Below, piece by piece: positions 39,022 through 48,937 of a DNA stretch of 64,000 nt; position 1 is the first letter of the stretch; every line of letters begins with the position of its first letter. The notes beneath the pieces are model-generated. The model was not told the DNA's origin and did no database searches. It was given only the letters and a program-made list of their open reading frames with translations. The position numbers and the translations under genes were made by a program. The stretch comes from Mycobacterium kiyosense. GTDB lineage: Bacteria > Actinomycetota > Actinomycetes > Mycobacteriales > Mycobacteriaceae. Location: contig AP025179.1 in assembly GCA_021654635.1 (NCBI GenBank), forward strand, positions 6,282,451 to 6,346,450, read 5' to 3'.

Positions 39022-40520
39022 CGCATCCGCACCCAGGTGAACAGCCCGCCAATCCACGCTGCCAGCGGCAACGCGGCGATGATGGCCACGATCTCCAGCC
39101 ATTCGGCTGCCATCCGCACCAGCGGGGTGAACCTGGTGACGGGCACCAACAGCGCCGCCAACAGTCCCGCGCCGGCGAATGCCGAGAGCAGCACCGCCGC
39201 ACCCAGCACTGCCTGCCCGTGGGAAGCCGGTTCGTGCACAACGTATTTGATGACGCCGGCACAAGTGGCCACCGCGGCGCCGCAGACCAAGGCGACCGCT
39301 TGGCGCTTGTCGGCGAAGGCCCGGCCCCGGCTGATGAAGATCACCACGAACAGCCCACACAGCACCGCGGCCGCAGTGGCACGGTCGCGGCCGGGCATCA
39401 AGGTGGCCCATACCGCTGCCGGCAGCGCCGCGGCGGCACCCACGCAGATCCCGGTCAGCACACTGTTGGCACGTATCGCCGCCCGGGCGATCTGCGCCCC
39501 ACGGGCGGTGGTGTCGGGATTGACATCCTCCGCGCCACCCTCCGTGCCGTCGCTCACCGGGGAGACGGCGTCGACCGGCATACCGTCCGCGCGCCGGAAC
39601 AGATCGCGCCCGGTGATCGAGCCGAAGTACGGCGGCCGGATGCGGGCGGCCCACAGCGAGATGGTCGGGGCCATCGTCAGAACCAGCAGCAGGGCTACGA
39701 GGGTGCACATGCCCAGCCACTGAGCCGGAATCGGCCACCACATCCGCGGCGCGGCCACACTCGCCCCAAGTGCGCACCAGGTCACCACCGCCGCTGCCGC
39801 ATCGACATGGCGCCGGGTCGCCGTCGCGAGGCCGCACGTCAGCACCCCGACCGCCAGCACCGCGATGAAGACGTGGGCCGACCCGAGCCTGCCGGGCGCG
39901 GCAGCGCCCAGGCTGACCGCGATCAGCGGCACGGCCAGCCAGCCGAACCCGTCGAGCATGTCGACCCGGCGCGGCCACCACCGCCACACCGCCACCGCCG
40001 TGCTGCCCAGGACCAGCCCCGTCCCGCCGGAAACCAGCGCAGCCAGCAGCGAGTCGGATGAGATCCGCTGCCGCACCACTAATCCGAGAATCGTGACGGC
40101 GACCATCGCGACGATCGCCAGCGCGGTATGGGCGGCCGTCTGCACGGTGACGGGTTCGAAGAGTTTCTTGCCCACCCGTGCCAGACCGGTGGACAGCGAC
40201 TCGTATTGCGGCTCGAACGACTCCCCCTCGGTCGCGGGTACCAGCGTGAGGGTGGCGCCGTCCTCCACGCCGAGTTCGTCCAGCGTCTTTGTGACGTCCA
40301 GGCGGACCCCGTTGGCTTTGTGGAGTTCGTATCCGACGCCGGATTCGAGCCCCGGCAAGCCACGGCGCCTGAGTTCGTCGTTGACGAGTTCGACGACGTT
40401 GTCGACGAAGACCTCGATCGGCACCGAGGCCGGGTACACCTGCGAGAGCAGGTGTTCGCCGCAGACCACGGCGACCGCGCACCGCGCCGGGAACGAGACC
40501 TTGCCAACCAGCGACGTCAT
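39018..40520 (-). CDS. eccD2: ESX-2 membrane channel component EccD2
   Basis: 500 residues. Residues about 10-95 are the ubiquitin-like EccD domain (CAVAVVCGEHLLSQVYPASV), then a linker and eleven likely membrane helices from about 135 on. The ATG at 40520 directly follows the stop of the Rv3888c-like gene, and its TGA overlaps the mycP2 ATG. The gene is intact, in contrast to eccD1, which carries two frame breaks. EccD2 would form the pore region of ESX-2. Confidence 0.92.
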   Translation of the reverse strand: MTSLVGKVSFPARCAVAVVCGEHLLSQVYPASVPIEVFVDNVVELVNDELRRRGLPGLESGVGYELHKANGVRLDVTKTLDELGVEDGATLTLVPATEGESFEPQYESLSTGLARVGKKLFEPVTVQTAAHTALAIVAMVAVTILGLVVRQRISSDSLLAALVSGGTGLVLGSTAVAVWRWWPRRVDMLDGFGWLAVPLIAVSLGAAAPGRLGSAHVFIAVLAVGVLTCGLATATRRHVDAAAAVVTWCALGASVAAPRMWWPIPAQWLGMCTLVALLLVLTMAPTISLWAARIRPPYFGSITGRDLFRRADGMPVDAVSPVSDGTEGGAEDVNPDTTARGAQIARAAIRANSVLTGICVGAAAALPAAVWATLMPGRDRATAAAVLCGLFVVIFISRGRAFADKRQAVALVCGAAVATCAGVIKYVVHEPASHGQAVLGAAVLLSAFAGAGLLAALLVPVTRFTPLVRMAAEWLEIVAIIAALPLAAWIGGLFTWVRMR

Positions 40521-41546
40521 TTAGCGAGGCCTGTCGGCGTCCGGAATGTACTTGTCGGCCAGCGCCGCCGCGATCTCGAACAGTCGCAGCCGCGATTTCT
40601 TTTTCAGTTCGTGGCGGGTATCGATGATGCCGCCCTTGGCGAGATACGGGTCATAGGGCATGAATTCGACTGTTGCACCGGATTGCTGGAACCGCTCGGT
40701 CAGGTATGCCAGGGCGTCGGCGTCGTACTGGTCGCGGCTGTCGTTAAGGATCACCGTGCTGCGCGACACCAGTTCGTGGTATCCCATCGACCGCAGCAGA
40801 TCGATGGCGCGCGTCACCGGCAGCGACGTGTCGGCGGTCAGCCCGGAGACGAACACCAGCGCGTCGCAGGCATCGAGCACCGCCTTCATCACCGGGTGTT
40901 CGATGTCGTCGGATGTGTCCACGACGATCACGGTGTGGGTTCGGCGCAGCCGCGACAGCACCCCGGTGAACATGGACGGAACTAGCGGCCGGGGCTGATC
41001 CGAGGCCCGGTTACCCGCCAATACATCGAGGCCGATGCTGTTCTGCCCCAGATGTTCTCGGATATCCGCGTAACCTTGCACGTCGGTGTCGTTGAGCACC
41101 GCCGAATAGTCGCCCGGCGGGGATTCGTCGATGCGTCCGGCCAACGTCCCGAATCCGGGAGCGGCGTCGATCGCAACGACGTTGTCGGGTCGGCATTCTC
41201 GGAACACACCTCCGATGCACGCCGTCATCGTGGTCTTGCCGACGCCGCCCTTACCCGAGACCACCCCGATCACGTACTGCTTACGGATGTGGCGTCTGAT
41301 CCGGGCCTGCAGCTCCCGATAGTGTCGCTCAGCCGGTGACTCACCGAGGTTAATCGTCTGAAACGAGATGTTGTACAAGAACTTTCGCCATCCCGAACCG
41401 GGCGGGATCTTCCGCGGCGCCACCATGTCAGAAATCCGCAGTGTGCCCGACACCGACTCTTGGTGCACGAAGCGCCCAGCGGGCACGTCCCGTTGGGTCA
41501 TCCCCGACTGCTCGGCATTGGGGCCGGCATTCCACGAGTTCGTCAC
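40521..41546 (-). CDS. MinD-like ATPase of the ESX-2 locus (Rv3888c-like)
   Basis: 341 residues with KGGVGKTTM P-loop (about 115), IDAAPGFG, and VDTSDD as the switch II-like Asp. GWRKFLYNI stands about 45 residues before the P-loop, as in EspI and the Rv3860-like protein; the N-terminus is short and not Pro-rich. By position it equals Rv3888c. It is probably a cytosolic MinD/ParA-type ATPase of ESX-2, with no proven function. It is abutted to eccD2 (stop followed at once by ATG). Confidence 0.85.
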   Translation of the reverse strand: MTNSWNAGPNAEQSGMTQRDVPAGRFVHQESVSGTLRISDMVAPRKIPPGSGWRKFLYNISFQTINLGESPAERHYRELQARIRRHIRKQYVIGVVSGKGGVGKTTMTACIGGVFRECRPDNVVAIDAAPGFGTLAGRIDESPPGDYSAVLNDTDVQGYADIREHLGQNSIGLDVLAGNRASDQPRPLVPSMFTGVLSRLRRTHTVIVVDTSDDIEHPVMKAVLDACDALVFVSGLTADTSLPVTRAIDLLRSMGYHELVSRSTVILNDSRDQYDADALAYLTERFQQSGATVEFMPYDPYLAKGGIIDTRHELKKKSRLRLFEIAAALADKYIPDADRPR

Positions 41547-41582
41547 GACACGTCTTCCGACACTTTGAGTTACACCTCTCGA

Positions 41583-42431
41583 CTACACAACTTTGCGGTA
41601 CGAAAACCATTCCTGTTCGGCGGGCAGGCGCCGCATCATGCGGTTGATCGCGCCGGCGATATTGCCGATGGTGCCGGGCGCGATGATCATCCACTTTCGG
41701 CCGGCGGAGTCGACGTCCTCGGCGACCAGCCGCCCTTCGGGAGTGTCGATGACCGTTACCGCACCGGCTTCGACGTGCGTGCGCAACGATCTGCCGGTGG
41801 CCACTCCGGTCTGCACGGCCACAATCGAGGCTTGCGCCGACCGCCTGGGGTCGGCGGCCAGCGTCAGCAACCGCACCTGGTCGGACTCGAGCCCCTGACT
41901 GCCGATGAACGCGTCGAGTTCGGACCGGCTGACCGACGCCGCGCGCAGGGCCTCGGCAGCGAGTGTGACGGGCCGCAGCGTGGCCGGCGCGTGCTGGCCG
42001 CACCACCGTTCGATCTGTGCACGGATCACATTGCCGGCCGATCCCTCCGCGCTGGAGGTGCCCGCGGCGCTGATGCGAATCAAGTCTGCGGAGCGTTCCA
42101 GGGCGACCCACCACTGCGCGAAACGCGCGAGCAGCGCCCGCGCGGGCTCCTCATCGCCGGGTCCGCGCAGCTGCACGAACAGCCCGATGTCTCGGCGCGC
42201 CAGCACCGTCAGCCATTCCAGCACGATGCCGTCGACCGCTCCGGATTCGTCGACAACCCCGGCGGCGCGCAACTCTGCGGTGACGGGGTGCCGCAGCGCC
42301 AGACTCCTGGGTTCCACACTGGGCAGCAGCGGTCGCAACCCCAACTCGGGGGCGACGGTTTCGATGCCGGTAAGGACCTGTAGGGCCCACAGCCCGTCGA
42401 CGGTGGTGGTTAACACGGTGTTCCTCGACAT
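41583..42431 (-). CDS. espG2: ESX-2 chaperone EspG2
   Basis: 282 residues from ATG 42431 (MSRNTVLTTTVDGLWALQVL); an upstream GTG at 42473 is possible but lies close to esxC. The EspG fold is recognised by TTTVDGLWALQ, LAADPRRSAQASIVAVQ and the ending RRLPAEQEWFSYRKVV. EspG2 would bind a PPE protein of ESX-2, yet no PE/PPE gene remains in this locus. It lies 47 bases after esxC. Confidence 0.9.
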   Translation of the reverse strand: MSRNTVLTTTVDGLWALQVLTGIETVAPELGLRPLLPSVEPRSLALRHPVTAELRAAGVVDESGAVDGIVLEWLTVLARRDIGLFVQLRGPGDEEPARALLARFAQWWVALERSADLIRISAAGTSSAEGSAGNVIRAQIERWCGQHAPATLRPVTLAAEALRAASVSRSELDAFIGSQGLESDQVRLLTLAADPRRSAQASIVAVQTGVATGRSLRTHVEAGAVTVIDTPEGRLVAEDVDSAGRKWMIIAPGTIGNIAGAINRMMRRLPAEQEWFSYRKVV

Positions 42432-42478
42432 AGGCCCGGGGCGCACGCGTCGCATGCGCCCCGGCCCGATCAAAGTGG

Positions 42479-42769
42479 CTAGGTGAAGAGGTTGCCCATC
42501 TGGGCGTCGGTGGCCTGGGCCATCTCGTCGACGCTGTGCACAGTGTGGGCGTGCCGGCTGACGGTCTGAATCAGATCTTCCAGCCCGTGCAGCATCTGCT
42601 GCTGCGCGTCGAAAAACGCGGTAGCGCCGTGGCCTTGAAAGAAGTCCCCCAGGGCCTGAGTCAGGTTGAGGACGTCGCTGTGGATTTCCATCGGCTGCGC
42701 GGCCTGGGCCCCGACCTCGCCGGCGAACCCGACGACCGCTCCGTGGTTGTAGACGATGTGATCTGCCAT
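42479..42769 (-). CDS. esxC: WXG100-type protein EsxC
   Basis: 96 residues, MADHIVYNHGAVVGFAGEVG, helical hairpin with FFQGHGATAFF at the turn (the Trp of WXG is lost, as in other EsxC). ATG 42769 has AGGAACG upstream. EsxC is expected to form a heterodimer with EsxD and be secreted by ESX-2; the C-terminus lacks an obvious YxxxD. It is 48 bases downstream of esxD. Confidence 0.92.
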   Translation of the reverse strand: MADHIVYNHGAVVGFAGEVGAQAAQPMEIHSDVLNLTQALGDFFQGHGATAFFDAQQQMLHGLEDLIQTVSRHAHTVHSVDEMAQATDAQMGNLFT

Positions 42770-42817
42770 GAACGTTCCTAACTTGTGGTCAGTGGAATGG
42801 GTGAACAGCGATTCGGG

Positions 42818-43144
42818 CTAGACCGCTTGGGTCCCGCCGCCGAACACACCGTTGAGGTTGTGCGCCGCATCGGCCTCGTGGTTCTCCATCAGCACCGCCG
42901 CTTGACCCAACCCGTGCGCGAGCCGTTGACCGCCCGTCATGATCTGTTGGAGGTCGTGATGGATCTGACCGGCAGTATTCAGCGAGGTGTTTCCCGCGTC
43001 GCCTGCCCAGCCGGTGGCGCTGATGATGTTCTCGTGCCCGCTCAGGTACTGGTTGGCGATCGCGGCGGCTTCTTGCAACCGCGTTTCGATCCGCTGCTGG
43101 GTGCTGCGCAGCAGCTCTGGAGTGACAACTGTTGCGTTTGCCAT
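42818..43144 (-). CDS. esxD: WXG100-type protein EsxD
   Basis: 108 residues, MANATVVTPELLRSTQQRIE, with TGWAGDAG (W46, G48) at the turn between two helices. The C-terminus has no clear YxxxD/E. GAGGGAG lies before the ATG. Likely heterodimer partner of EsxC. First gene of the reduced ESX-2 block on the minus strand; upstream of it M. tuberculosis has PPE69, PE36, eccC2 and eccB2, which are absent here. Confidence 0.9.
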   Translation of the reverse strand: MANATVVTPELLRSTQQRIETRLQEAAAIANQYLSGHENIISATGWAGDAGNTSLNTAGQIHHDLQQIMTGGQRLAHGLGQAAVLMENHEADAAHNLNGVFGGGTQAV

Positions 43145-43394
43145 ACTGAAATCTCCCTCGAATATTTGCTTTCGCCGAAGCCGGATCTGCGTAAAGCTAG
43201 ATCAGCTTGCCCCCGACTGTCACTTCACCCACATGACCACTGCACATAGGTGGAACAGGCTGTTTAGTGGACAACAGAATTCTCCGCGTGTCAAACGATG
43301 GACGGCCGCCCCACTCCGGATAGCCGAGGTCACCCCGGCCCCGCTTCCGGCCGGGGTGGGCTGACAATTAGCTGGTGGCCTTTTCTCGGCAGAC
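43145..43394. other. Junction where PPE69-PE36-eccC2-eccB2 would be expected
   Basis: 250 bases between esxD and the Asp/Gly-repeat gene. It must hold the esxD promoter. No PE/PPE or Ecc fragment is readable, and no insertion sequence ends or long repeats are seen, so a deletion here (if it is one) left no visible scar. Confidence 0.55.
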
Positions 43395-43898
43395 TCACAC
43401 GGCTGCGGCGCCGTCGGCTGACCCGTCGCCGTCGGAATCGGAAAGCCGGATATCCCAGCGTCCGTCACCGTCGGTGTCGACGTATCCGGTGACTCCTGCG
43501 GGACCGGTGCACACCACCTGATCGGCAAGTCCGTCGCCGTCGCTGTCGACCAGTCGGTCATTCGGTTCGCCCTGTCCGTCGAAGTCGACGAGCGGCCCGC
43601 CGGAATGCTCCACACCGTCAAGGCCGAACCACCGCACCTGCCGGTCCACGGCGACCGTCCACGTCCCGGACCCGTCGTCGACGAAGTAGCTCTCCGGGAT
43701 GCCGTCGTTGTCGACGTCCAGGACGGCGTGGTCGGCGGTCCCGTCATGGTCGAGGTCCAGCAGCGCGTCGTCGCGCAGTCCGTCACCGTCCAGATCCAGC
43801 CCGACGGCGTCGAACGTGCCGTCGCCGTCCAGATCGAGGTCGGACGGACGATTCCAGATCGAGGCGGTGCCGTCCGCACCGCTCACGCAGTACTCCAT
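43395..43898 (-). CDS. Asp/Gly-repeat protein with DxDxDG calcium-binding-like loops (Rv3906c position)
   Basis: 167 residues from ATG 43898 (MEYCVSGADGTASIWN). It contains at least eight loops of the DLDGDG, DVDNDG, DSDGDG, DTDGDG type, as in thrombospondin type-3 or dockerin-like calcium loops, spaced about 10-12 residues. No signal peptide is seen. The position beside pcnA matches Rv3906c. Function unknown; the repeats suggest Ca2+-dependent folding. It ends with SADGAAAV. The gap of 43 bases to pcnA suggests one operon. Confidence 0.8.
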   Translation of the reverse strand: MEYCVSGADGTASIWNRPSDLDLDGDGTFDAVGLDLDGDGLRDDALLDLDHDGTADHAVLDVDNDGIPESYFVDDGSGTWTVAVDRQVRWFGLDGVEHSGGPLVDFDGQGEPNDRLVDSDGDGLADQVVCTGPAGVTGYVDTDGDGRWDIRLSDSDGDGSADGAAAV

Positions 43899-43941
43899 GC
43901 ACGGTTGGACGCAGACCCGGCGCGGCGGGTTCCGGTGACCT

Positions 43942-45381
<1,440 letters not shown>

Positions 45382-45762
45382 GGTCGGTGAGCCTAATAGC
45401 AATGCTTCGGTGACTCAGCCCACGTGCGACGGCAGCGGCGGGGCGTCGAGTGTGCAATGGCGGCGCCCAACGTGAACCGACGGCCTTGCGTGTGAAGCTG
45501 GGGCGTTGCGCGGGTAGCCAGGGCGGGAAAATTGCCCGGATCCCGCCCTACGTTCACGCTCCGCGCCGTGTGCTCACACTCAACGCCATCGGTTCACCCT
45601 GAACAACGAGGCGGTAGAGCGCCCAGACGCTCACGAGCGGGCCGACCCCCGACGAGCGGGCGTTCTGTGGCGTAAGCGATGCACGCGACTAAAGTGACCA
45701 AAGGTGTCAACGGACGGCGAGTGCGTCCGGTACACCAGCCCCAGCCAGCTAATATCGCTTGA
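45382..45762. other. Divergent region pcnA / mutT4
   Basis: 381 bases without a convincing gene on either strand. It should carry both promoters. An AT-richer part lies at 45680-45760 before mutT4 (ACTAAAGTGACC, CTAATATCGC). No strong inverted repeat was found. Confidence 0.5.
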
Positions 45763-46520
45763 ATGTCGGACGGCGAACAAGCCAAACCACGTCGACGCCG
45801 GGGCCGGCGTCGCGGTCGTGGCGCGGGACGTTCGGCGGATCAGAAGCCCAACGGCCAGTCGGCCGACACTGCGCCCACCGCCCCCGCTGCCCCCACCACC
45901 CCAACCCGGCCACCGCCGCCAAACGCCGGGTGCGCCGCAGCCCCGACCGCATGCGGACCGTGCACGAGACCTCGGCCGGCGGACTGGTCATCGACGGAAT
46001 CGACGGTCCGCGCGACGAACAGGTCGCGGCGTTGATCGGCCGGGTCGACCGGCGCGGCAGGATGCTCTGGTCGCTGCCCAAAGGCCACATCGAACTCGGC
46101 GAGACCGCTGAGCAGACCGCCATCCGCGAAGTCGCCGAAGAGACCGGCATCCGCGGCAGCGTCCTGGCCGCACTGGGACGCATCGACTACTGGTTCGTCA
46201 CCGACGGCCGACGGGTGCACAAGACCGTGCACCATTACCTGATGCGGTTCTTGGGTGGGGAGCTCTGCGACGAAGACCTGGAGGTCGCCGAGGTGGCGTG
46301 GGTGCCGATCCAGGAGCTGCCGTCGCGGCTGGCCTACGCCGACGAACGCAAACTGGCCGAGGTGGCCGACGAACTGATCGACAAGCTGCAGAGCGACGGC
46401 GAGGAGGCGTTGCCGCCGCTGCCGCCGAGCGCGCCGCGCCGCCGCCCGCAGACCCATTCCCGCACCCGGCACGCCCACGACTCCGCATCCCGGAAGAACG
46501 GTAACGGGCAGGGGCCGTGA
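45763..46520 (+). CDS. mutT4: Nudix hydrolase MutT4 (one frameshift near the start)
   Basis: [20 protein letters not shown] matches the MutT4 start. The frame breaks by one lost base at about 45895-45920; the continuation [20 protein letters not shown] is in the next frame. The Nudix box [20 protein letters not shown] is intact. Corrected length about 252. An internal ATG ([11 protein letters not shown], 45951) could give a functional Nudix protein without the basic tail. MutT4 hydrolyses nucleoside polyphosphates. Its stop overlaps the start of the next gene. Confidence 0.9.
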
Positions 46521-48937
46521 CCGGGCCGCGACTTCGACGGGCCCCGGCCAGGGCCGAAGCCAACGCCAAGGTGGGCCGCCTCGCCGCAGTGATCGGCATC
46601 GTGGCCGGCTTCGCCACGATGCTGACCGGCAGTCCGCCGCACGCGAACGCCGGCGAACCCACCGCCACACCCTTCGTGCAGGTCCGGATCGACCAGGTGA
46701 CACCCGACGTCGTCACCACCACCAGCGACCCCGTCGTCACCGTCAGCGGAATGGTGACCAACATCGGCGACCGACCGGTGCACGACGTGATGGTCCGGCT
46801 CGAGCACGCCGGCGCCGTCACCTCGTCCACCGCGCTGCGGACCTCGCTGGACGGCGGCACCGACCAGTACGAGCCGGCCGCCGAATTTCTCACCGTCGCC
46901 CCCGAACTGCAGCGCGGACAGCAAGCCGGGTTCACCCTGTCCGCCCCGCTGCGCTCGCTGACCAAACAATCGCTGACCATCGACCAGCCCGGCATCTACC
47001 CGATGCTGGTCAACGTCAACGGGACCCCCGACTACGGCGCGCCGGCCCGCCTGGACAACGCCCGCTTCCTGCTGCCGGTGGTGGGCGTACCCCCAGACAA
47101 ACCGGCGGGCATCGACGCGGCTGTGGCGCCGGAAACCCGCACTCCGGTGTGGATGACGATGCTGTGGCCGCTGGCCGACCGGCCCCGGCTGGCGCCCGGG
47201 GTGCCCGGCGGCACCATCCCGGTGCGGCTGGTCGACGACGAGCTGGCCAACTCGCTGGCCAACGGCGGGCGGCTGGACACCCTGCTGTCCGCGGCCGAGC
47301 TGGCCACCAGCCGTGACGTCGACCCCGACGGCGCGGTCGGGCGGGCGCTGTGCCTGGCCGTCGACCCCGACCTGCTCGTCACCGTGAACGCGATGACCGC
47401 CGGCTATGTGGTTTCCAACTCCCCCGACGGGCCCGCGCAACAACCCGGCACGCCGACCCACCCGGGCACCGGCCAGGCCGCGGCAGGCCTCTGGTTGAAC
47501 CGGTTACGCGCGCTGGCACACCGCACCTGTGTGGTGCCGCTGCCCTACGCCCAGGCCGACCTGGACGCCCTGCAGCGGGTCAACGATCCGGGGCTGAACA
47601 CCGCGGCCACCGCCGCGACCGGCGACATCGTCGACCGCATCCTGGACGTCGCCTCGGTGCGCGGCACCGCCCTGCTCTCCGACGGCCCGCTGACCAGCCG
47701 GGCGGTGACCCTGCTGGACGCCAACGACAGCACGGTCGCGGTCGCGGCCGCCGAAGCACCCGGTCAGGACGCCGACACCGCCTCCGGCAGCGCCGACATC
47801 TCGCCCCGCCGGCTGTCGACGCGGGTGGTGACCGCCCCGTTCGACCCGGCCATCGGCGCCGCGCTGGCCGGCGCGGGAACCAACCCGATCGTGCCCACCT
47901 ACCTGGACTCGTCGCTGTCGGTGCGCGTCACTCACGACTCGGCCACGGCGCGGCGCCAGGACGCGCTGGGCGCCATGCTCTGGCGCGGGGTCGCACCCGA
48001 TGCCGCGCCCCGCACTCAGATCCTGCTGCCGCCGGCGTCGTGGACCTTGCAGGGCGACGACGCGCAGTCGATTCTGACCGCGCTGGCCACCACAATCCAC
48101 TCCGGGCTGGCGGTGCCGCGCCCGCTGCCCGCGGTGATCGCCGACGCGGCGGCACACACCGAGCTGCCCAGCCCGCCGGGCGCCTACCCGTCGGTGCGGG
48201 GCCGGTTCACCGACGAGGTCACCGGCCAGATCACCGACCAGGTCGGCCGGGTGTGGAAGCTGACCACGGCATTGATGACCGATGATCGCACCGGGCTGAC
48301 CGGCGCGCAGTACACCGCGCCGCTTCGCGAGGACATGCTGCGCGCACTGAGCCAGGCAGTGCCCCCGGACACCCGCAACGGGCTGGCGCAGCAGCGGTTG
48401 AGCGTGGTCGGCACCACCGTCAACGACTTCTTCCGCTCGGTGACGATCGTCAACCCCGGCGGCTCCTACACCCTGGCCACCGAGCACAGCCCGTTGCCGC
48501 TGGCCCTGCACAACGGCCTGGCCGTGCCGATCCGGGTCCGGCTGCAGGTCAACGCGCCACCCGGGATGACGGTCTCCGACGTCGGCGAGATCGAACTGCC
48601 GCCGGGATACCTGCCGCTGCGGGTGCCGATCGAGGTCAACTTCACCCAGCGCGTCGCCATCGACGTCGGACTGCGCACCCCGGACGGGACGGCGCTCGGC
48701 GAGCCGGTGCGGTTGTCCGTCCATTCCAACGCGTACGGCAAGGTGCTGTTCGCGATCACGCTGACGGCGGCGGCGGTGCTGGTGTTGTTGGCCGGGCGGC
48801 GGCTGTGGCACCGCTTCCGCGGCCAGCCCGACCCCGCCGACCTCGACCGCCCCGATCCGCCGTCCGCCGGGCACGGCCGGGCACCCGAGCAGCCCCGCGC
48901 CATCTCCGGTCGGGTTCACGAAGAGCATCGCGTATGA
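46517..48937 (+). CDS. Large secreted or membrane-anchored protein of unknown function (Rv3909-like)
   Basis: 806 residues from GTG 46517, which overlaps the mutT4 stop. An N-terminal signal or anchor helix ([16 protein letters not shown]), a large extracytoplasmic region with beta-rich parts ([20 protein letters not shown]), and a C-terminal membrane helix ([18 protein letters not shown]) with a Pro-rich cytosolic tail. The architecture and position equal Rv3909, essential in M. tuberculosis screens and always beside murJ. Role unknown; context suggests envelope assembly with MurJ. Overlaps murJ by four bases. Confidence 0.88.
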   Translation: MTGPRLRRAPARAEANAKVGRLAAVIGIVAGFATMLTGSPPHANAGEPTATPFVQVRIDQVTPDVVTTTSDPVVTVSGMVTNIGDRPVHDVMVRLEHAGAVTSSTALRTSLDGGTDQYEPAAEFLTVAPELQRGQQAGFTLSAPLRSLTKQSLTIDQPGIYPMLVNVNGTPDYGAPARLDNARFLLPVVGVPPDKPAGIDAAVAPETRTPVWMTMLWPLADRPRLAPGVPGGTIPVRLVDDELANSLANGGRLDTLLSAAELATSRDVDPDGAVGRALCLAVDPDLLVTVNAMTAGYVVSNSPDGPAQQPGTPTHPGTGQAAAGLWLNRLRALAHRTCVVPLPYAQADLDALQRVNDPGLNTAATAATGDIVDRILDVASVRGTALLSDGPLTSRAVTLLDANDSTVAVAAAEAPGQDADTASGSADISPRRLSTRVVTAPFDPAIGAALAGAGTNPIVPTYLDSSLSVRVTHDSATARRQDALGAMLWRGVAPDAAPRTQILLPPASWTLQGDDAQSILTALATTIHSGLAVPRPLPAVIADAAAHTELPSPPGAYPSVRGRFTDEVTGQITDQVGRVWKLTTALMTDDRTGLTGAQYTAPLREDMLRALSQAVPPDTRNGLAQQRLSVVGTTVNDFFRSVTIVNPGGSYTLATEHSPLPLALHNGLAVPIRVRLQVNAPPGMTVSDVGEIELPPGYLPLRVPIEVNFTQRVAIDVGLRTPDGTALGEPVRLSVHSNAYGKVLFAITLTAAAVLVLLAGRRLWHRFRGQPDPADLDRPDPPSAGHGRAPEQPRAISGRVHEEHRV

